A stretch of DNA of 64,000 nt from Bryobacterales bacterium (GTDB taxonomy: Bacteria > Acidobacteriota > Terriglobia > Bryobacterales > Bryobacteraceae): the NCBI GenBank assembly GCA_016713735.1, contig JADJOP010000043.1:359849-423848 (forward strand), given 5' to 3'. Position numbers and translations under genes: made by a program. The notes below the pieces were generated by a model. It saw nothing but the letters and a program-made list of their open reading frames with translations, did no database searches and had not been told where the DNA came from. The stretch's first letter is position 1, and every line of letters begins with the position of its first letter. Positions 36,271 to 45,551 of the stretch are shown piece after piece.

Positions 36271-38081
36271 GTGAACGTGGATTGGACGACGACGCCCGCT
36301 ACCGCCGCCTCTGAGTTTGGGTTTGCCTCCCCGGTGGGGGCCAATGCGGTGGGGGCCAATGCGGTGGGGGAGAATGCGGCGCGGGGGCGAATGCGGCGGC
36401 TACGGCCGGGGTGCAGCCAGCGGCGCCATTTGCTTTCGCACTGCCCGCCGAGTGGACACAGCTGGCGCGGCAGGAGGAGGCGGCGCAGGGATGGGCCGCG
36501 GCCGAACGGGGGTTCACCGAGCTGCTCTGGCAGGCGGGCGAAGACGGCGCGCCGGGCGATGCCCTCGAAGCCCTGCAAGCAAGGGAACCAGAAGAGGACG
36601 CCGGTGCGGAGCAGCCCGCGGTTGACGCCACGGCAGGGACAAGCGGCGGGCTCACATGGGAGGCGGCCATCCGCATGATCGTGGCCCCTTCGCCGCAGTG
36701 GGGTGTGCGCGAGAGCGCTGGCGGCGCAGCCTGCGTTGCCTGCGAAGGTGAGCGTGCGGGCGAGGCCCCTGCAGTGCTGCCCGAGGCGCGCGTGAAGGCC
36801 CTGCGGTGGGCCTGCGTGCAGCAGGAGACGCCGGCTGGCGAGTCGGCCCTCGAAGCGGAGTGGGTGGAGGAGGAAGCGGCCGCCGGCAGCGGCACGCCCG
36901 GAGTAGGCAGGGAGCGCGCCCCGGCAGAGGCTGCCGCCAGTGGAGGGTCTGAGGTCGGGGCGCCCGACGCGGCGCTGCCACACAAGCAAACGAGCGGACA
37001 GGACGGGCCCCGGCAGGGAGCGCCGGCGGCGCTGGACGCAGGGCCGGGCGAGGTGCGAGGCGAGGTGCGGCCGGAGCCGGCGCGGGTAGCAGGCCTGCGT
37101 AACCCGGACCGAGAGGAGGGCGGCGCGGTCAAGCCGGGTCTGGCTGAGCGGACCCCGGAGGTGGAGAGCCAACCGGCGGCGGGGAGGACTGAGGTTCGTG
37201 CGCAGCCTGCCGTGGTGGCGAACGAGGCCATGGCGGCGGGGAGCTCCGAACCGGTGGCTAGGGGCGCGCGCACGGCTGGGCCGGCGAACCGGGGTGTGGT
37301 GCAGATGGTGCAGGGCAAGGGCGTGGAGGCGGCGGAGCGGGGAGGTTCGCCGGAGGCTACAACGGATGACGGAGGGAAGGAAGAACGCCGCGGGCCGGCA
37401 GCGCCGGTGGAGCACGAGCGGCGTGAGCGCGGGGCGGCCGGGCATGTGCCCGAGGCGGCTCCGGTGGCGGCCGGACAAACGGCGATGGCGCGCTCCGCGG
37501 AACCGGGGCGGGCGGCGGTGACGGCGCAGCCGGAGGGCGCGTATGTGCAGGAGCATCGACGGGCCGAGGCCAACGGCGGCGAAGCGCTGCCGGGGGCGGA
37601 ACGGCTGCCGATGCGCGAGATCACGCCCGTGTCCACGCCGCTGGCGCCGCGCACGGTGCAGATCCAGGTGCTGGGCGAGCGCGGCGAGGACGTGCAGGCG
37701 ACGATTTCGGCGACCGCGGGAGGCGGTGTGCAGGTGCGGCTGCGTGCTGCGAGCCCGGAGCTGAGCCAGGCCATCGAACAGGGGGCGCCCTTGCTGCGCG
37801 AGAGATTGGAGCAGGTGCACACGCCGCGGGCGGCCGAGGTATGGGACGCGGCGGCGTGGAGCGCCGAGGCTGGGGCCGGGGTGCGTGCGGCATCCGAGGG
37901 GGCGGGGCAATCCAGCGCCGGGCAGGAAAATGCCGGGCAGGAAAGCGCCAGCCGCGACAACGATGCGACGGGCGGAGGCGAGCGCGGTGGGCGGCACTCC
38001 GGCGGCGAGCGCCGCGAGCGCCATGCGGAAGCGGATGGCGAGGAATTTGAGGTCTATTTCCAGGCAGGAGGAAGACGATGA
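36271..38081 (+). CDS. fliK: FliK-like hook-length control protein, one 2-bp frameshift
   Basis: A likely FliK of about 602 aa. The first in-frame start is GTG 36271. A pentapeptide repeat (VGANA) follows, encoded by 15-bp repeats. The fourth copy contains an extra GC around 36379-36382, which shifts the frame; removing it joins the N-terminus to TAGVQPAAPFAFALPAEW. The long middle is low-complexity (Ala, Gly, Glu, Pro, Arg), as in many FliK proteins. A compact C-terminal domain follows near residues 440-510 (RTVQIQVLGERGEDVQATI, VQVRLRAASPELSQAIEQGA, LLRERLEQVHTPRA), matching the FliK hook-length domain. Its stop overlaps the flgD start. A downstream start near 36411 would avoid the frameshift. 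Confidence 0.7.
36334..36395 (+). repeat. 15-bp tandem repeat in the fliK 5' end
   Basis: Copies at 36334-36348 and 36349-36363 are identical (GTGGGGGCCAATGCG), a third at 36364-36378 has two changes, and a fourth at 36379-36395 is 17 bp long. The extra 2 bp is what breaks the reading frame. Confidence 0.8.
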
Positions 38082-38428
38082 ACATAGCAGCGGCGGGGCA
38101 GACCCCCTATGCGCGGACGGCGGAGAACGAGGCCGCCGGGGCGGCCCAGGAGTCCGGCATCGGCAGCGGTACGGGCACCGACACGGTGGAAGAGGCGCAG
38201 GACTCCAAGCAGATGTTCCTGAAGCTGCTGGTGGCGCAGATTCAGAACCAGAATCCGCTCTCGCCGGCCGATCCGACGCAGTTTCTCGGCCAGCTCACGC
38301 AGTACAGCATGCTCGAACAGTTGATTCTCATCCGGCAGGGCGTGGAGACGGCCCCGGCCGCCGAGGCCGCCGACCCGGCCGGCGGGAACCAGGAGACGAA
38401 AGGCAACAGCAAGTCCGAAGCCGCCTAG
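38078..38428 (+). CDS. flgD: Minimal flagellar hook-capping protein FlgD
   Basis: A 116-aa FlgD containing only the conserved N-terminal capping region: MFLKLLVAQIQNQNPLSPAD followed by PTQFLGQLTQYSMLEQL. The FlgD_ig and Tudor-like domains of the 220-aa enteric protein are missing; the last 35 residues are low-complexity. The start overlaps the fliK stop. FlgD caps the growing hook so that FlgE can be added. The short form is seen in several non-proteobacterial phyla, so it may still be functional. Confidence 0.85.
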   Translation: MNIAAAGQTPYARTAENEAAGAAQESGIGSGTGTDTVEEAQDSKQMFLKLLVAQIQNQNPLSPADPTQFLGQLTQYSMLEQLILIRQGVETAPAAEAADPAGGNQETKGNSKSEAA

Positions 38429-38515
38429 AGAGCGGCGGCGGGGAGCGCGAACGGCTCCCGCCACAAGGCCGGAAGCCCTCCGGCGGATTACGGGAGAAGG
38501 AGATTCGAAGAGGAT

Positions 38516-39754
38516 ATGTTTACGTCATTCTCAACGGCGCTTTCGGCGCTCAGCGCGCACTCGACGGCGGTGGATGTGGTGGGCAACAACCTGGCCAACC
38601 TGAACACGCCGGGCTTCAAGTCGAGCGTGGTCAGCTTTCATGACCTGGTCACACAGTCGATGGGGGCGGGCCTGGGCGAGACGCAGGTCGGTTTCGGTGT
38701 GGGCCGGCCGATTACGCTGCGGCAGTTTTCGCAGGGGGCCATCAAGACGAGCGCGGGTGAGCTGGACGCGGCCATTCAAGGCGACGGGTTCCTGGTGGTG
38801 AAAAGCAAGACCACCAATGGAAACGTCTACACGCGCGGCGGCAACCTGCAGGTGGACAAGCTGGGCAACCTGCTGACGGCGACCGGGCAGCGTGTGCAGG
38901 GCTGGATGGGGGCCAACGGCTCGTTGTCGACCAACGGGCCGATCGGCGACATCGTGATTCCGGTGGGCACGTTGAAGGAGCCGGTGGCCAGCACGAGCTT
39001 CTCCTTCGACCTGAACCTGAACGCCGCCTCGGCGACGGCGGACACGTTTTCGACTTCGATTGAGGTGTTCGATTCGCTTGGCTCTTCGCATGTGTTGTCG
39101 GTGGATTTCGCGAAGACCTCGACGGCCAACGTGTGGGACTACTCGATCTCGTTTCCCGACTCCGACGTGGGCACGCCGGTGACGCCGGTGGCCGGGCAGA
39201 TCACGTTTGACTCGGGCGGCAAGATGATCGATCCGCCGCTGGCCGGGCCGCTGCCGCAGATTGTCATCACCGGGCTGAGCAACGGCGCGGCCGACCTGAC
39301 AATGGACTGGAACCTGTACGAGGGCACGGCGCCGCGGCTGACGCAGTTTGCGCAGGCCTCGTCGGTGAACGCCAACCAGCAGGACGGCTCGCCGGCGGCG
39401 CAACTGGTGCGCGTCGGCATCGCCAGCGGGGGATACGTGCTGGCGCAGTATTCCAACGGCCAGCAGCTGACGGTGGCGCAACTGGCGATGGCCTCGATCC
39501 GCAATCCGGAATCGCTGATCGCCTCGGGCGAAAACACCTACAGCCTGAGCGCGCGCTCGGCGCTGCCGGCGATCGGGTTGCCGGGCACGGGCGGACGCGG
39601 GTCGATCCTCGGCGGCGCGGTGGAGAACTCGACGGTGGATATCGCGCGGGAGTTCACCAACCTGATCGTGTTGCAGCGCGGCTACCAGGCCAACGCGCGC
39701 GTGGTGACGACGGTGGATGAGATGAGCCAGGAGACGATCAGCCTGAAGCGGTAA
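38516..39754 (+). CDS. flgE: Flagellar hook protein FlgE
   Basis: A 412-aa hook subunit preceded by GAAGAGGAT. The N-terminal helix region is FSTALSALSAHSTAVDVVGN and NLANLNTPGFKSS. FlgE_D2-like beta domains lie in the middle (SIEVFDSLGSSHVLSVDF), and the C-terminal helix is FTNLIVLQRGYQANARVVTT. Length and motifs are typical. Before it, 38429-38515 contains a small GCCGGA/TCCGGC hairpin of unknown role. Confidence 0.95.
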   Translation: MFTSFSTALSALSAHSTAVDVVGNNLANLNTPGFKSSVVSFHDLVTQSMGAGLGETQVGFGVGRPITLRQFSQGAIKTSAGELDAAIQGDGFLVVKSKTTNGNVYTRGGNLQVDKLGNLLTATGQRVQGWMGANGSLSTNGPIGDIVIPVGTLKEPVASTSFSFDLNLNAASATADTFSTSIEVFDSLGSSHVLSVDFAKTSTANVWDYSISFPDSDVGTPVTPVAGQITFDSGGKMIDPPLAGPLPQIVITGLSNGAADLTMDWNLYEGTAPRLTQFAQASSVNANQQDGSPAAQLVRVGIASGGYVLAQYSNGQQLTVAQLAMASIRNPESLIASGENTYSLSARSALPAIGLPGTGGRGSILGGAVENSTVDIAREFTNLIVLQRGYQANARVVTTVDEMSQETISLKR

Positions 39755-39793
39755 GGCCGTGAGGCGGAATCGCCGCCGCGGGATGAGGAAGCC

Positions 39794-40048
39794 ATGGAAG
39801 AGAATCCGCTGCAAGTGATCGCCCCCGTCGCCGACGTGCACATGCCGGTGGAGGTGGAACTGGACCGCAAGATCATGAACGTGGCCGAGCTGCTGGCCAT
39901 GGAGAGCGGCACGGTGATCAAGATGACGCGCTCGGCCGGCGAGAACATCGACATTCGTGTCGGCGGGGCGCTGGTGGGCTTTGGCGAGATCGTGATTCTC
40001 GAGGAGAACATGGGCGTCCGCATTACGGACTTCCATGAGGAGACCTGA
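39794..40048 (+). CDS. fliN: Short FliN-type switch protein
   Basis: An 84-aa SpoA/FliN-domain protein: HMPVEVELDRKIMNVAELLA, ESGTVIKMTRSAGENIDIRV, then GFGEIVILEENMGVRI. These are the conserved C-ring segments of FliN, which with FliM and FliG forms the motor switch and binds the export ATPase complex. It contains the C-terminal domain only. A second, longer FliN-type gene is at 47653. Confidence 0.85.
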   Translation: MEENPLQVIAPVADVHMPVEVELDRKIMNVAELLAMESGTVIKMTRSAGENIDIRVGGALVGFGEIVILEENMGVRITDFHEET

Positions 40049-40050
40049 GG

Positions 40051-40084
40051 CCTGGGGCGGAGCAGAGCCTGGGGCGGAGCAGAG
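40051..40084 (+). repeat. Two tandem 17-bp repeats between fliN and fliO
   Basis: CCTGGGGCGGAGCAGAG occurs twice head-to-tail. Degenerate copies with the core CGGAG(C)A(C/G)AG continue to about 40165. The 152-nt gap holds no gene; a leader or spacer role is possible. Confidence 0.6.
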
Positions 40085-40200
40085 CCGGAAACGGAGATGA
40101 GTCCGGACGGAGCACAGCGCGGGTGGAGAAGTGTCCGGGCTGAGCGGAGTCCAGGTTGGGCTCAGTCTGGAGATGCCGGAAGCCCGGCTGAGGAGGAGAG

Positions 40201-40509
40201 ATGGACACACCGCTGATGATTGTCGCGGCGCTGTCGCTGGTGGCCCTGCCGCTGGCGGCGCGGCTGCTGGTGGCCGTGCAGCAGGGCTGGCGGCCGAAGT
40301 GGCGGCGGTCCGGAGAAATCGGCGGCGGCGCGGTGACGCTGCGCGTAACGGCGCGCGTGCAGTTGTCGCCGCAACACAGCCTGCACGTGGTGGAGGCCGG
40401 CGGGCGGACGATGCTGCTGGCCTGTTCGCCGGGCGGTGTGCGGCTGTTGCAGCGCACGCGGCGGCAGGAGGCCCCGGCGGGGCTGGCCTCGGCGGCGCGG
40501 GCGCGGTGA
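40201..40509 (+). CDS. fliO: FliO-like export apparatus assembly protein
   Basis: A 102-aa protein with one N-terminal transmembrane helix (PLMIVAALSLVALPLAARLL) and a small beta domain (SLHVVEAGGRTMLLACSPGG). This layout and the position just before fliP fit FliO, which helps FliP assemble. Sequence conservation of FliO is always low, so the call rests on topology and position. Confidence 0.75.
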   Translation: MDTPLMIVAALSLVALPLAARLLVAVQQGWRPKWRRSGEIGGGAVTLRVTARVQLSPQHSLHVVEAGGRTMLLACSPGGVRLLQRTRRQEAPAGLASAARAR

Positions 40510-40537
40510 GGCCGGGCGGAAGGACGCAGGACAAGGC

Positions 40538-41179
40538 ATGGACTGGCAAGATTTGAGTGCCCCCTTACGGGTTGTGCTGGTGCTGGCGGCGGCGGCGCTG
40601 CTGCCGGCCGTGCTGATGTGCCTGACGCCGTTTCTGCGCATTGTCGTGGTGCTGCATTTCCTGCGCCAGGCGCTGGGCACGCAGACGGCGCCCTCCAATC
40701 AGGTGTTGGTGGGGCTGGCGCTGTTTCTCACGATGGGCATCATGCGGCCGGCGGCGACGCGCATCTATGAAGACGCCTGGGCGCCGCATGACAAGGGCGA
40801 GATTACGGCGGGGGAGGCGTGGTCGCGGGCGCGGCCGGTGATCCACACACACCTGCTGCGGTTTGCGCGCGAGAAGGACCTGGCGCTGATGCTCGAGATC
40901 GGCCAGCGCGCCAAGCCGCGCAACAGCGGCGAGATTGAGCTGGACACGCTGGTTCCGGCGTATGTGCTGAGCGAGCTGCGCACGTCGTTTCAGATTGGCG
41001 CGGCGCTGTTTCTGCCGTTTCTGGTGATCGACCTGGTGATCGCCTCGGTGACGCTGGCCCTGGGCATGGTGCAACTGCCGCCGGCGATGATCTCGGCGCC
41101 GTTCAAGATTCTGCTGTTCGTGCTGGTGGACGGCTGGAACCTGGTGATCGGCTCGCTGGTGAAGAGCTTCGGCACGTGA
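40538..41179 (+). CDS. fliP: Flagellar export gate protein FliP
   Basis: A 213-aa core export gate subunit. The start is ATG 40538. Conserved FliP segments are MCLTPFLRIVVVLHFLRQAL, LVPAYVLSELRTSFQIGAAL and FLVIDLVIASVTLALGM. Four membrane helices are present. It lacks a long N-terminal signal, as some non-enteric FliP do. It forms the FliP5-FliQ4-FliR1 pore with the next two products. Confidence 0.95.
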   Translation: MDWQDLSAPLRVVLVLAAAALLPAVLMCLTPFLRIVVVLHFLRQALGTQTAPSNQVLVGLALFLTMGIMRPAATRIYEDAWAPHDKGEITAGEAWSRARPVIHTHLLRFAREKDLALMLEIGQRAKPRNSGEIELDTLVPAYVLSELRTSFQIGAALFLPFLVIDLVIASVTLALGMVQLPPAMISAPFKILLFVLVDGWNLVIGSLVKSFGT

Positions 41180-41196
41180 GGGGGAAAGGACAACGC

Positions 41197-41466
41197 ATGA
41201 ACACGCAACAGGCGGTGGAGCTGATTGCCGGGGCCATCACGACGGCGGCCTGGGTGTGCATCCCGCTGCTGCTGGGGGGCTTTGTGATCGGCATCGTCGT
41301 GAGCCTCGTGCAGATTCTGACGAGCATTCAGGACCCGGCGGTGAGCACGGTGCCGAGGCTGGCCGCGTTTCTGGTGCTGCTGCTGGTGAGCGCGGGCTGG
41401 ATGACGACGCGGCTGGTGGAATACACGACGCGGCTGTTCAGCCAGATTCCGCAACTGGCGCGGTGA
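41197..41466 (+). CDS. fliQ: Flagellar export gate protein FliQ
   Basis: An 89-aa two-helix subunit (AAWVCIPLLLGGFVIGIVVS and LAAFLVLLLVSAGWMTTRLV) with the conserved LVQILTSIQDPAVSTVPR loop. ATG 41197 is chosen over the in-frame GTG at 41176 because GAAAGGA lies 6 nt upstream of it and it begins at the family-typical N-terminus. Confidence 0.95.
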   Translation: MNTQQAVELIAGAITTAAWVCIPLLLGGFVIGIVVSLVQILTSIQDPAVSTVPRLAAFLVLLLVSAGWMTTRLVEYTTRLFSQIPQLAR

Positions 41467-41472
41467 GGCGTC

Positions 41473-42252
41473 ATGGCTCTGGGGGAGATGTGGCTGCTGG
41501 CCTTGACGCTGCTGCAGATGGCGGCGCGGGTGGCGGCGTTTGTGTTTCTGGTGCCGGTTCCCTATCTGCGCGCGGCGCCGCCGCAGGTGAAGGCGGCGCT
41601 CAGTGTTCTGCTGGCCTTTCTGCTGCTGCCGGGGCACAAAGGGCCGCCGATGGTGGCCGCCGGGGTAGGGCTGGACCGGTTGGCGATGGCGATGGCGGGC
41701 GAAACGCTGCTGGGGATGGCCGTGTCGGTGTCGGCGGCGCTGGTGCTGGGGATTGCGATGGAGGTGTTCGTGCTGGCGGCGCGGCTGGTGGGGCTGAACG
41801 CGGGCTTCGGCTATGTGTCGACGATCGACCCGACGACGCAGGCCGATAGCGGTGTGCTGGATGTGGTGGGCGGGTTGCTGGCGGCGCTGGTGATTCTGAC
41901 GTCGGGCATGGACCGGCCGCTGTTGCTGCTGCTGAGCCGTTCGCTGGCGGCTCCGCACATACCGGACACGGCCGGGGCGGCGCAGGCGATGGGGGCGCTG
42001 CTCGGGCAGGCCTGGACGGCCGGGGCGCGGCTGGCGCTGCCGGTGATTGTGCTGCTGCTGGTGATCGATCTGCTGCTGGCGCTGGGCTCGAAGTTCCAGG
42101 CCCAGCTGCAGATGATCACGCTGTCGTTTCCGTTGAAGATTCTGGGCGGCCTGTGGATGCTCTCGTTTGGTATGGCGGTGTGGCCGGAGCTGCTGTCGCG
42201 GGTGATGAGCGACGCCCTGGCGCTGCTGGCGAGGCTGCTGGGGAGATGGTAG
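41473..42252 (+). CDS. fliR: Flagellar export gate protein FliR
   Basis: A 259-aa membrane protein with six predicted helices. FliR features include MAARVAAFVFLVPVPYLRAA, AARLVGLNAGFGYVSTIDPT and LPVIVLLLVIDLLLALGSKF. It follows fliQ by 6 nt and precedes flhB by 6 nt. Confidence 0.93.
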   Translation: MALGEMWLLALTLLQMAARVAAFVFLVPVPYLRAAPPQVKAALSVLLAFLLLPGHKGPPMVAAGVGLDRLAMAMAGETLLGMAVSVSAALVLGIAMEVFVLAARLVGLNAGFGYVSTIDPTTQADSGVLDVVGGLLAALVILTSGMDRPLLLLLSRSLAAPHIPDTAGAAQAMGALLGQAWTAGARLALPVIVLLLVIDLLLALGSKFQAQLQMITLSFPLKILGGLWMLSFGMAVWPELLSRVMSDALALLARLLGRW

Positions 42253-42258
42253 GGCGCG

Positions 42259-43323
42259 ATGGCGGATTCGGGCGAGAGAACAGAACAACCCACTCAAAAA
42301 CGGAAGGAGAGGGCGCGCAAGGAGGGTCAGTTTCCGGTCAGTCCGGAGTTTCTCTCGAGCGCCTACTTCTGCCTGTGCGTGACGTTCCTGCTGGTGTTCT
42401 CCGAGAGCTGGGCCAATGCGCTGCTGGAGACGATGCGGCGCGGCCTCGTGCAGGCCTCCGATTGGGACGGCACGGCGCAGACGATGCTGGCGGCGATGTG
42501 GCAGTGGAGCCGGCGGCTGGCCGTGCCGCTGATGCTGGCCGGTCTGGCGGCGGCGGCCACGGCGGTGATGCTGCAGCTGATCCAGATCCGCTTTGGGATT
42601 GCGACGGCGAAGCTGGCTCCCGATTGGGGACGGTTGAATCCGGCGCAGAAGGCCAAGAGCGTGTGGCAGCGGGGGGCGGTGCAGTTGTTGTATTCGCTCG
42701 TGCTGCTGCCGGTGATGGGGCTGATTCTGTATTCGGCGGTGAGCGGGGAGTGGACGGCGATTCTTCGTCTTCCCCGGCAGGATCTTGGCGGCGGATTGAG
42801 TTGGGCCTGGCAGTGGACGCGGTCGCTGCTGATGTCGATGGCGGGGCTGTTTCTGGTGGTGGGGCTGGTGGATCTGTACCGCCAGACGCACAAGTTCAAC
42901 AAGGGCCTGCGCATGAGCAAGCAGGAGATCCGCGAGGAGATGAAGGAATCCGACGGCAACCCGATGGTGAAGGCCAAGCTTCGCCGGCTGCAGCGGAGCC
43001 TGTTGCGGCGCAAGATGGTGCAGGATGTGCCGAAGGCGACGATGGTGGTGGTGAACCCCACGCACTATGCGGTGGCGCTGCGGTATGCGCCCGGTGAGAG
43101 CGCGGCGCCGCGGGTTCTGGCCAAGGGGCGCAATCACCTCGCGCTGCGCATCCGCAAGATCGCCAACGATCACCAGATTCCGATTGTGGAGAACCCGCCG
43201 CTGGCGCAGGCGCTTTACAAGACGGCCAAGGTGGGGCACGACATTCCGCCGCATCTGTATCGCGCCGTGGCCGAGGTGTTGGCCTACATCTACCGCGTGA
43301 TGCAGGGGCGCATGCCGCGCTGA
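42259..43323 (+). CDS. flhB: Flagellar export switch protein FlhB
   Basis: A 354-aa protein starting SGERTEQPTQKRKERARKEG, the hallmark N-terminus of FlhB. Four membrane helices are followed by a cytosolic domain with the autocleavage site NPTH (Asn266-His269) in VVVNPTHYAVALRY. FlhB switches export from rod/hook to filament proteins, working with FliK in the same operon. All key residues are present. Confidence 0.97.
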   Translation: MADSGERTEQPTQKRKERARKEGQFPVSPEFLSSAYFCLCVTFLLVFSESWANALLETMRRGLVQASDWDGTAQTMLAAMWQWSRRLAVPLMLAGLAAAATAVMLQLIQIRFGIATAKLAPDWGRLNPAQKAKSVWQRGAVQLLYSLVLLPVMGLILYSAVSGEWTAILRLPRQDLGGGLSWAWQWTRSLLMSMAGLFLVVGLVDLYRQTHKFNKGLRMSKQEIREEMKESDGNPMVKAKLRRLQRSLLRRKMVQDVPKATMVVVNPTHYAVALRYAPGESAAPRVLAKGRNHLALRIRKIANDHQIPIVENPPLAQALYKTAKVGHDIPPHLYRAVAEVLAYIYRVMQGRMPR

Positions 43324-43378
43324 GCATGGCCGCGGCTTCGGCAGGCCAATTGCTCAAGCATCGGCAGGCAATTCGAGA

Positions 43379-45532
43379 ATGGCCACTGGTAGCACAGCCG
43401 TATCCGCTGTAAACGTCCCCGCGCAGCCGCAGCAGGGCGGGCCCGAGGCGCGTCCTCTGAAGCCGGCCACGGGGGCCGCGGCGGCGGTGAAGGCGCAGCC
43501 CTGGGACGACATTCCGTGGTCGGAGCTGATGGTGCCGATCGCCGTGCTGTCGGTGGTGCTGGCGATGATCGTGCCGCTGCCGGCGTGGCTGCTCGACGTG
43601 CTGATTGCGATCAACATCACCTTGTCGGTGATCGTGCTGCTGGTGGGCATCTATGTGTCGCGGCCGGTGGATTTCAGCGCCTTTCCCACGACGCTGCTGT
43701 TGATGACGCTGTTCCGGCTGGCGCTGAACATCTCCTCCTCGCGCCTGATCCTGATGAACGGCAACGCGGGCACGGCGGCGGCGGGCCACGTGATTGAGGC
43801 CTTCGGCAGTTTCGTCGTCGGCGGGAATTATGTGATCGGCACGGTGATCTTCCTGGTGCTGATCGCCATTCAGTATGTCGTCATCAACCACGGCGCGGTG
43901 CGCATCTCGGAGGTGACGGCGAGGTTTGCCTTGGACGCCCTGCCGGGCAAACAGATGTCGATCGATTCGGATTTGAACGCCGGGCTGATCGACGAGACCG
44001 AGGCCAAGGCGCGGCGCAAGGGGCTCTCGGCCGAGGCGGAGTTCTACGGGGCCATGGACGGGGCGTCGCGGTTCACCCAGCGCGACGCGGTAGCGAGCAT
44101 CCTGATTACGATCATCAACATCATTGCCGGGTTTTTGATCGGCGTGCTGCAGCATGGCATGGAGCTGCGGCGGGCGCTGGAGACCTACACGGTGCTGACC
44201 ATCGGCGACGGGCTGGTGACGGTGATTCCGGCGCTCATGATCTCGGTGTCGGGCGGGTTGATTGTGACCCGCGCCAGCAACGAGCAGCGGCTGGGCAAGA
44301 CCTTCGAACAGCAGGTGTTCAGCAATCCGCAACCGTTGTTTCTCGCTTCGGGCGTGCTGGCGACGATGGCGCTGTTTCCGGGGCTGCCGTCGTTTACCTT
44401 TCTCGTGCTGGCGGGCGTGACAGGCGGCTATGCGTGGCGCTTGCGCGGGCGGGCGGTGGTGGCCGAGACGAAGGTGGAGGCGCCGGCGCCGGTGAAGGAT
44501 AAGGACAACATCGAGTCGCTGCTGCGCGTGGAGCTGCTCAGCGTGGAGGTGGGCCTCGGGCTGGTGCGCCTGGTGGAAGGGGCGCAGAACTCGCCGCTGC
44601 TGCGGCGCATCGCCGCCATCCGCAAGCAACTGGCGGGCGACCTGGGCTACCTGCTGCCGCCGGTGCGGGTGACCGACAATCTCGGCCTGCGGGCGGGCGA
44701 GTATGTGATTTCGATCAAGGGAAATGAGATTGCGCGGTATGAAATGCCGCAGGGCTGCGAGATGGCCATTGCCGCCGGGGCGCAGGCCGAGCCGCCGGCT
44801 GGAGCGCGGCCGACGCGGGAGCCGGCGTTTGGGCTGCAAGCCTGGTGGATTCCGGCGGCGCAGGCCGATGCGGCGCGCGAGGCCGGATTCACGGTGGTGG
44901 ACGCGGTGAGCGTGTTGGGGACGCATCTGTCCGAGATTGTGCGACGGAACGCGCATGAACTGTTTACGCGCAAGGATGCCAAGAAGGTGCTGGACCGGAT
45001 TGCCGAGGACAATCCACGGCTGGTGGAGGATTTGGTGCCCAAATTGCTCCCGCTCCCGGTGGTGCAGAAGGTACTCCAGTATTTGTTGCGGGAACGCGTT
45101 TCAATCCGGGATGCGGGTTCCATCCTGGAATCGCTGAGCGAGGCCGGGCAGATTACGAAGAACCCGACGCTGCTGTGCGAGTACGTGCGGCAGAGCATGA
45201 AGCGCGGGCTGGTGCATCCGTATTTGAACCCTGGCGGAGAGCTGGCGGCGTATTTTCTCGATCCGGCGATTGAGCAGGCGCTGGAGGGTTGTGTCGAGCA
45301 TGGCGAGCACGCCTCGCATTTGAACCTGCCGCCGCAGAAGGTCCGCGAATTGCTGGATCGAATTCTGCGGGCGGTGGGCGCGCCGGAGTCGGGGGCGGTG
45401 GTGCTGACCTCCTCGGCGGTGCGGTTCTTTTTGCGGCAATTGTTGGAAAGCGTATTGCCGAATGTTGCGGTGCTGTCGCATGGCGAGGTGCCTCCGGGAT
45501 TGAAGGTGACCGGATTGGGAACGATCCGGTAG
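43379..45532 (+). CDS. flhA: Flagellar export protein FlhA
   Basis: A 717-aa protein of the FHIPEP family. Eight membrane helices occupy about residues 45-330. The FHIPEP loop region is seen as GVRISEVTARFALDALPGKQ-type sequence (here AVRISEVTARFALDALPGKQ) and LPGKQMSIDSDLNAGLIDE. The cytosolic domain includes LGTHLSEIVRRNAHELFTRK and LVHPYLNPGGELAAYFLD. It forms the nonameric export ring. It is preceded by a 55-nt gap with a short duplicated motif (CGGCAGGC-AATT). Confidence 0.97.
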   Translation: MATGSTAVSAVNVPAQPQQGGPEARPLKPATGAAAAVKAQPWDDIPWSELMVPIAVLSVVLAMIVPLPAWLLDVLIAINITLSVIVLLVGIYVSRPVDFSAFPTTLLLMTLFRLALNISSSRLILMNGNAGTAAAGHVIEAFGSFVVGGNYVIGTVIFLVLIAIQYVVINHGAVRISEVTARFALDALPGKQMSIDSDLNAGLIDETEAKARRKGLSAEAEFYGAMDGASRFTQRDAVASILITIINIIAGFLIGVLQHGMELRRALETYTVLTIGDGLVTVIPALMISVSGGLIVTRASNEQRLGKTFEQQVFSNPQPLFLASGVLATMALFPGLPSFTFLVLAGVTGGYAWRLRGRAVVAETKVEAPAPVKDKDNIESLLRVELLSVEVGLGLVRLVEGAQNSPLLRRIAAIRKQLAGDLGYLLPPVRVTDNLGLRAGEYVISIKGNEIARYEMPQGCEMAIAAGAQAEPPAGARPTREPAFGLQAWWIPAAQADAAREAGFTVVDAVSVLGTHLSEIVRRNAHELFTRKDAKKVLDRIAEDNPRLVEDLVPKLLPLPVVQKVLQYLLRERVSIRDAGSILESLSEAGQITKNPTLLCEYVRQSMKRGLVHPYLNPGGELAAYFLDPAIEQALEGCVEHGEHASHLNLPPQKVRELLDRILRAVGAPESGAVVLTSSAVRFFLRQLLESVLPNVAVLSHGEVPPGLKVTGLGTIR

Positions 45533-45551
45533 AAGGGACGCGAGCGGAACA

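Noticed and set aside
35664..38024. 786-aa minus-strand frame
   Set aside because: Ala/Arg/His/Pro-rich shadow antisense to fliK and overlapping flgF in another frame.
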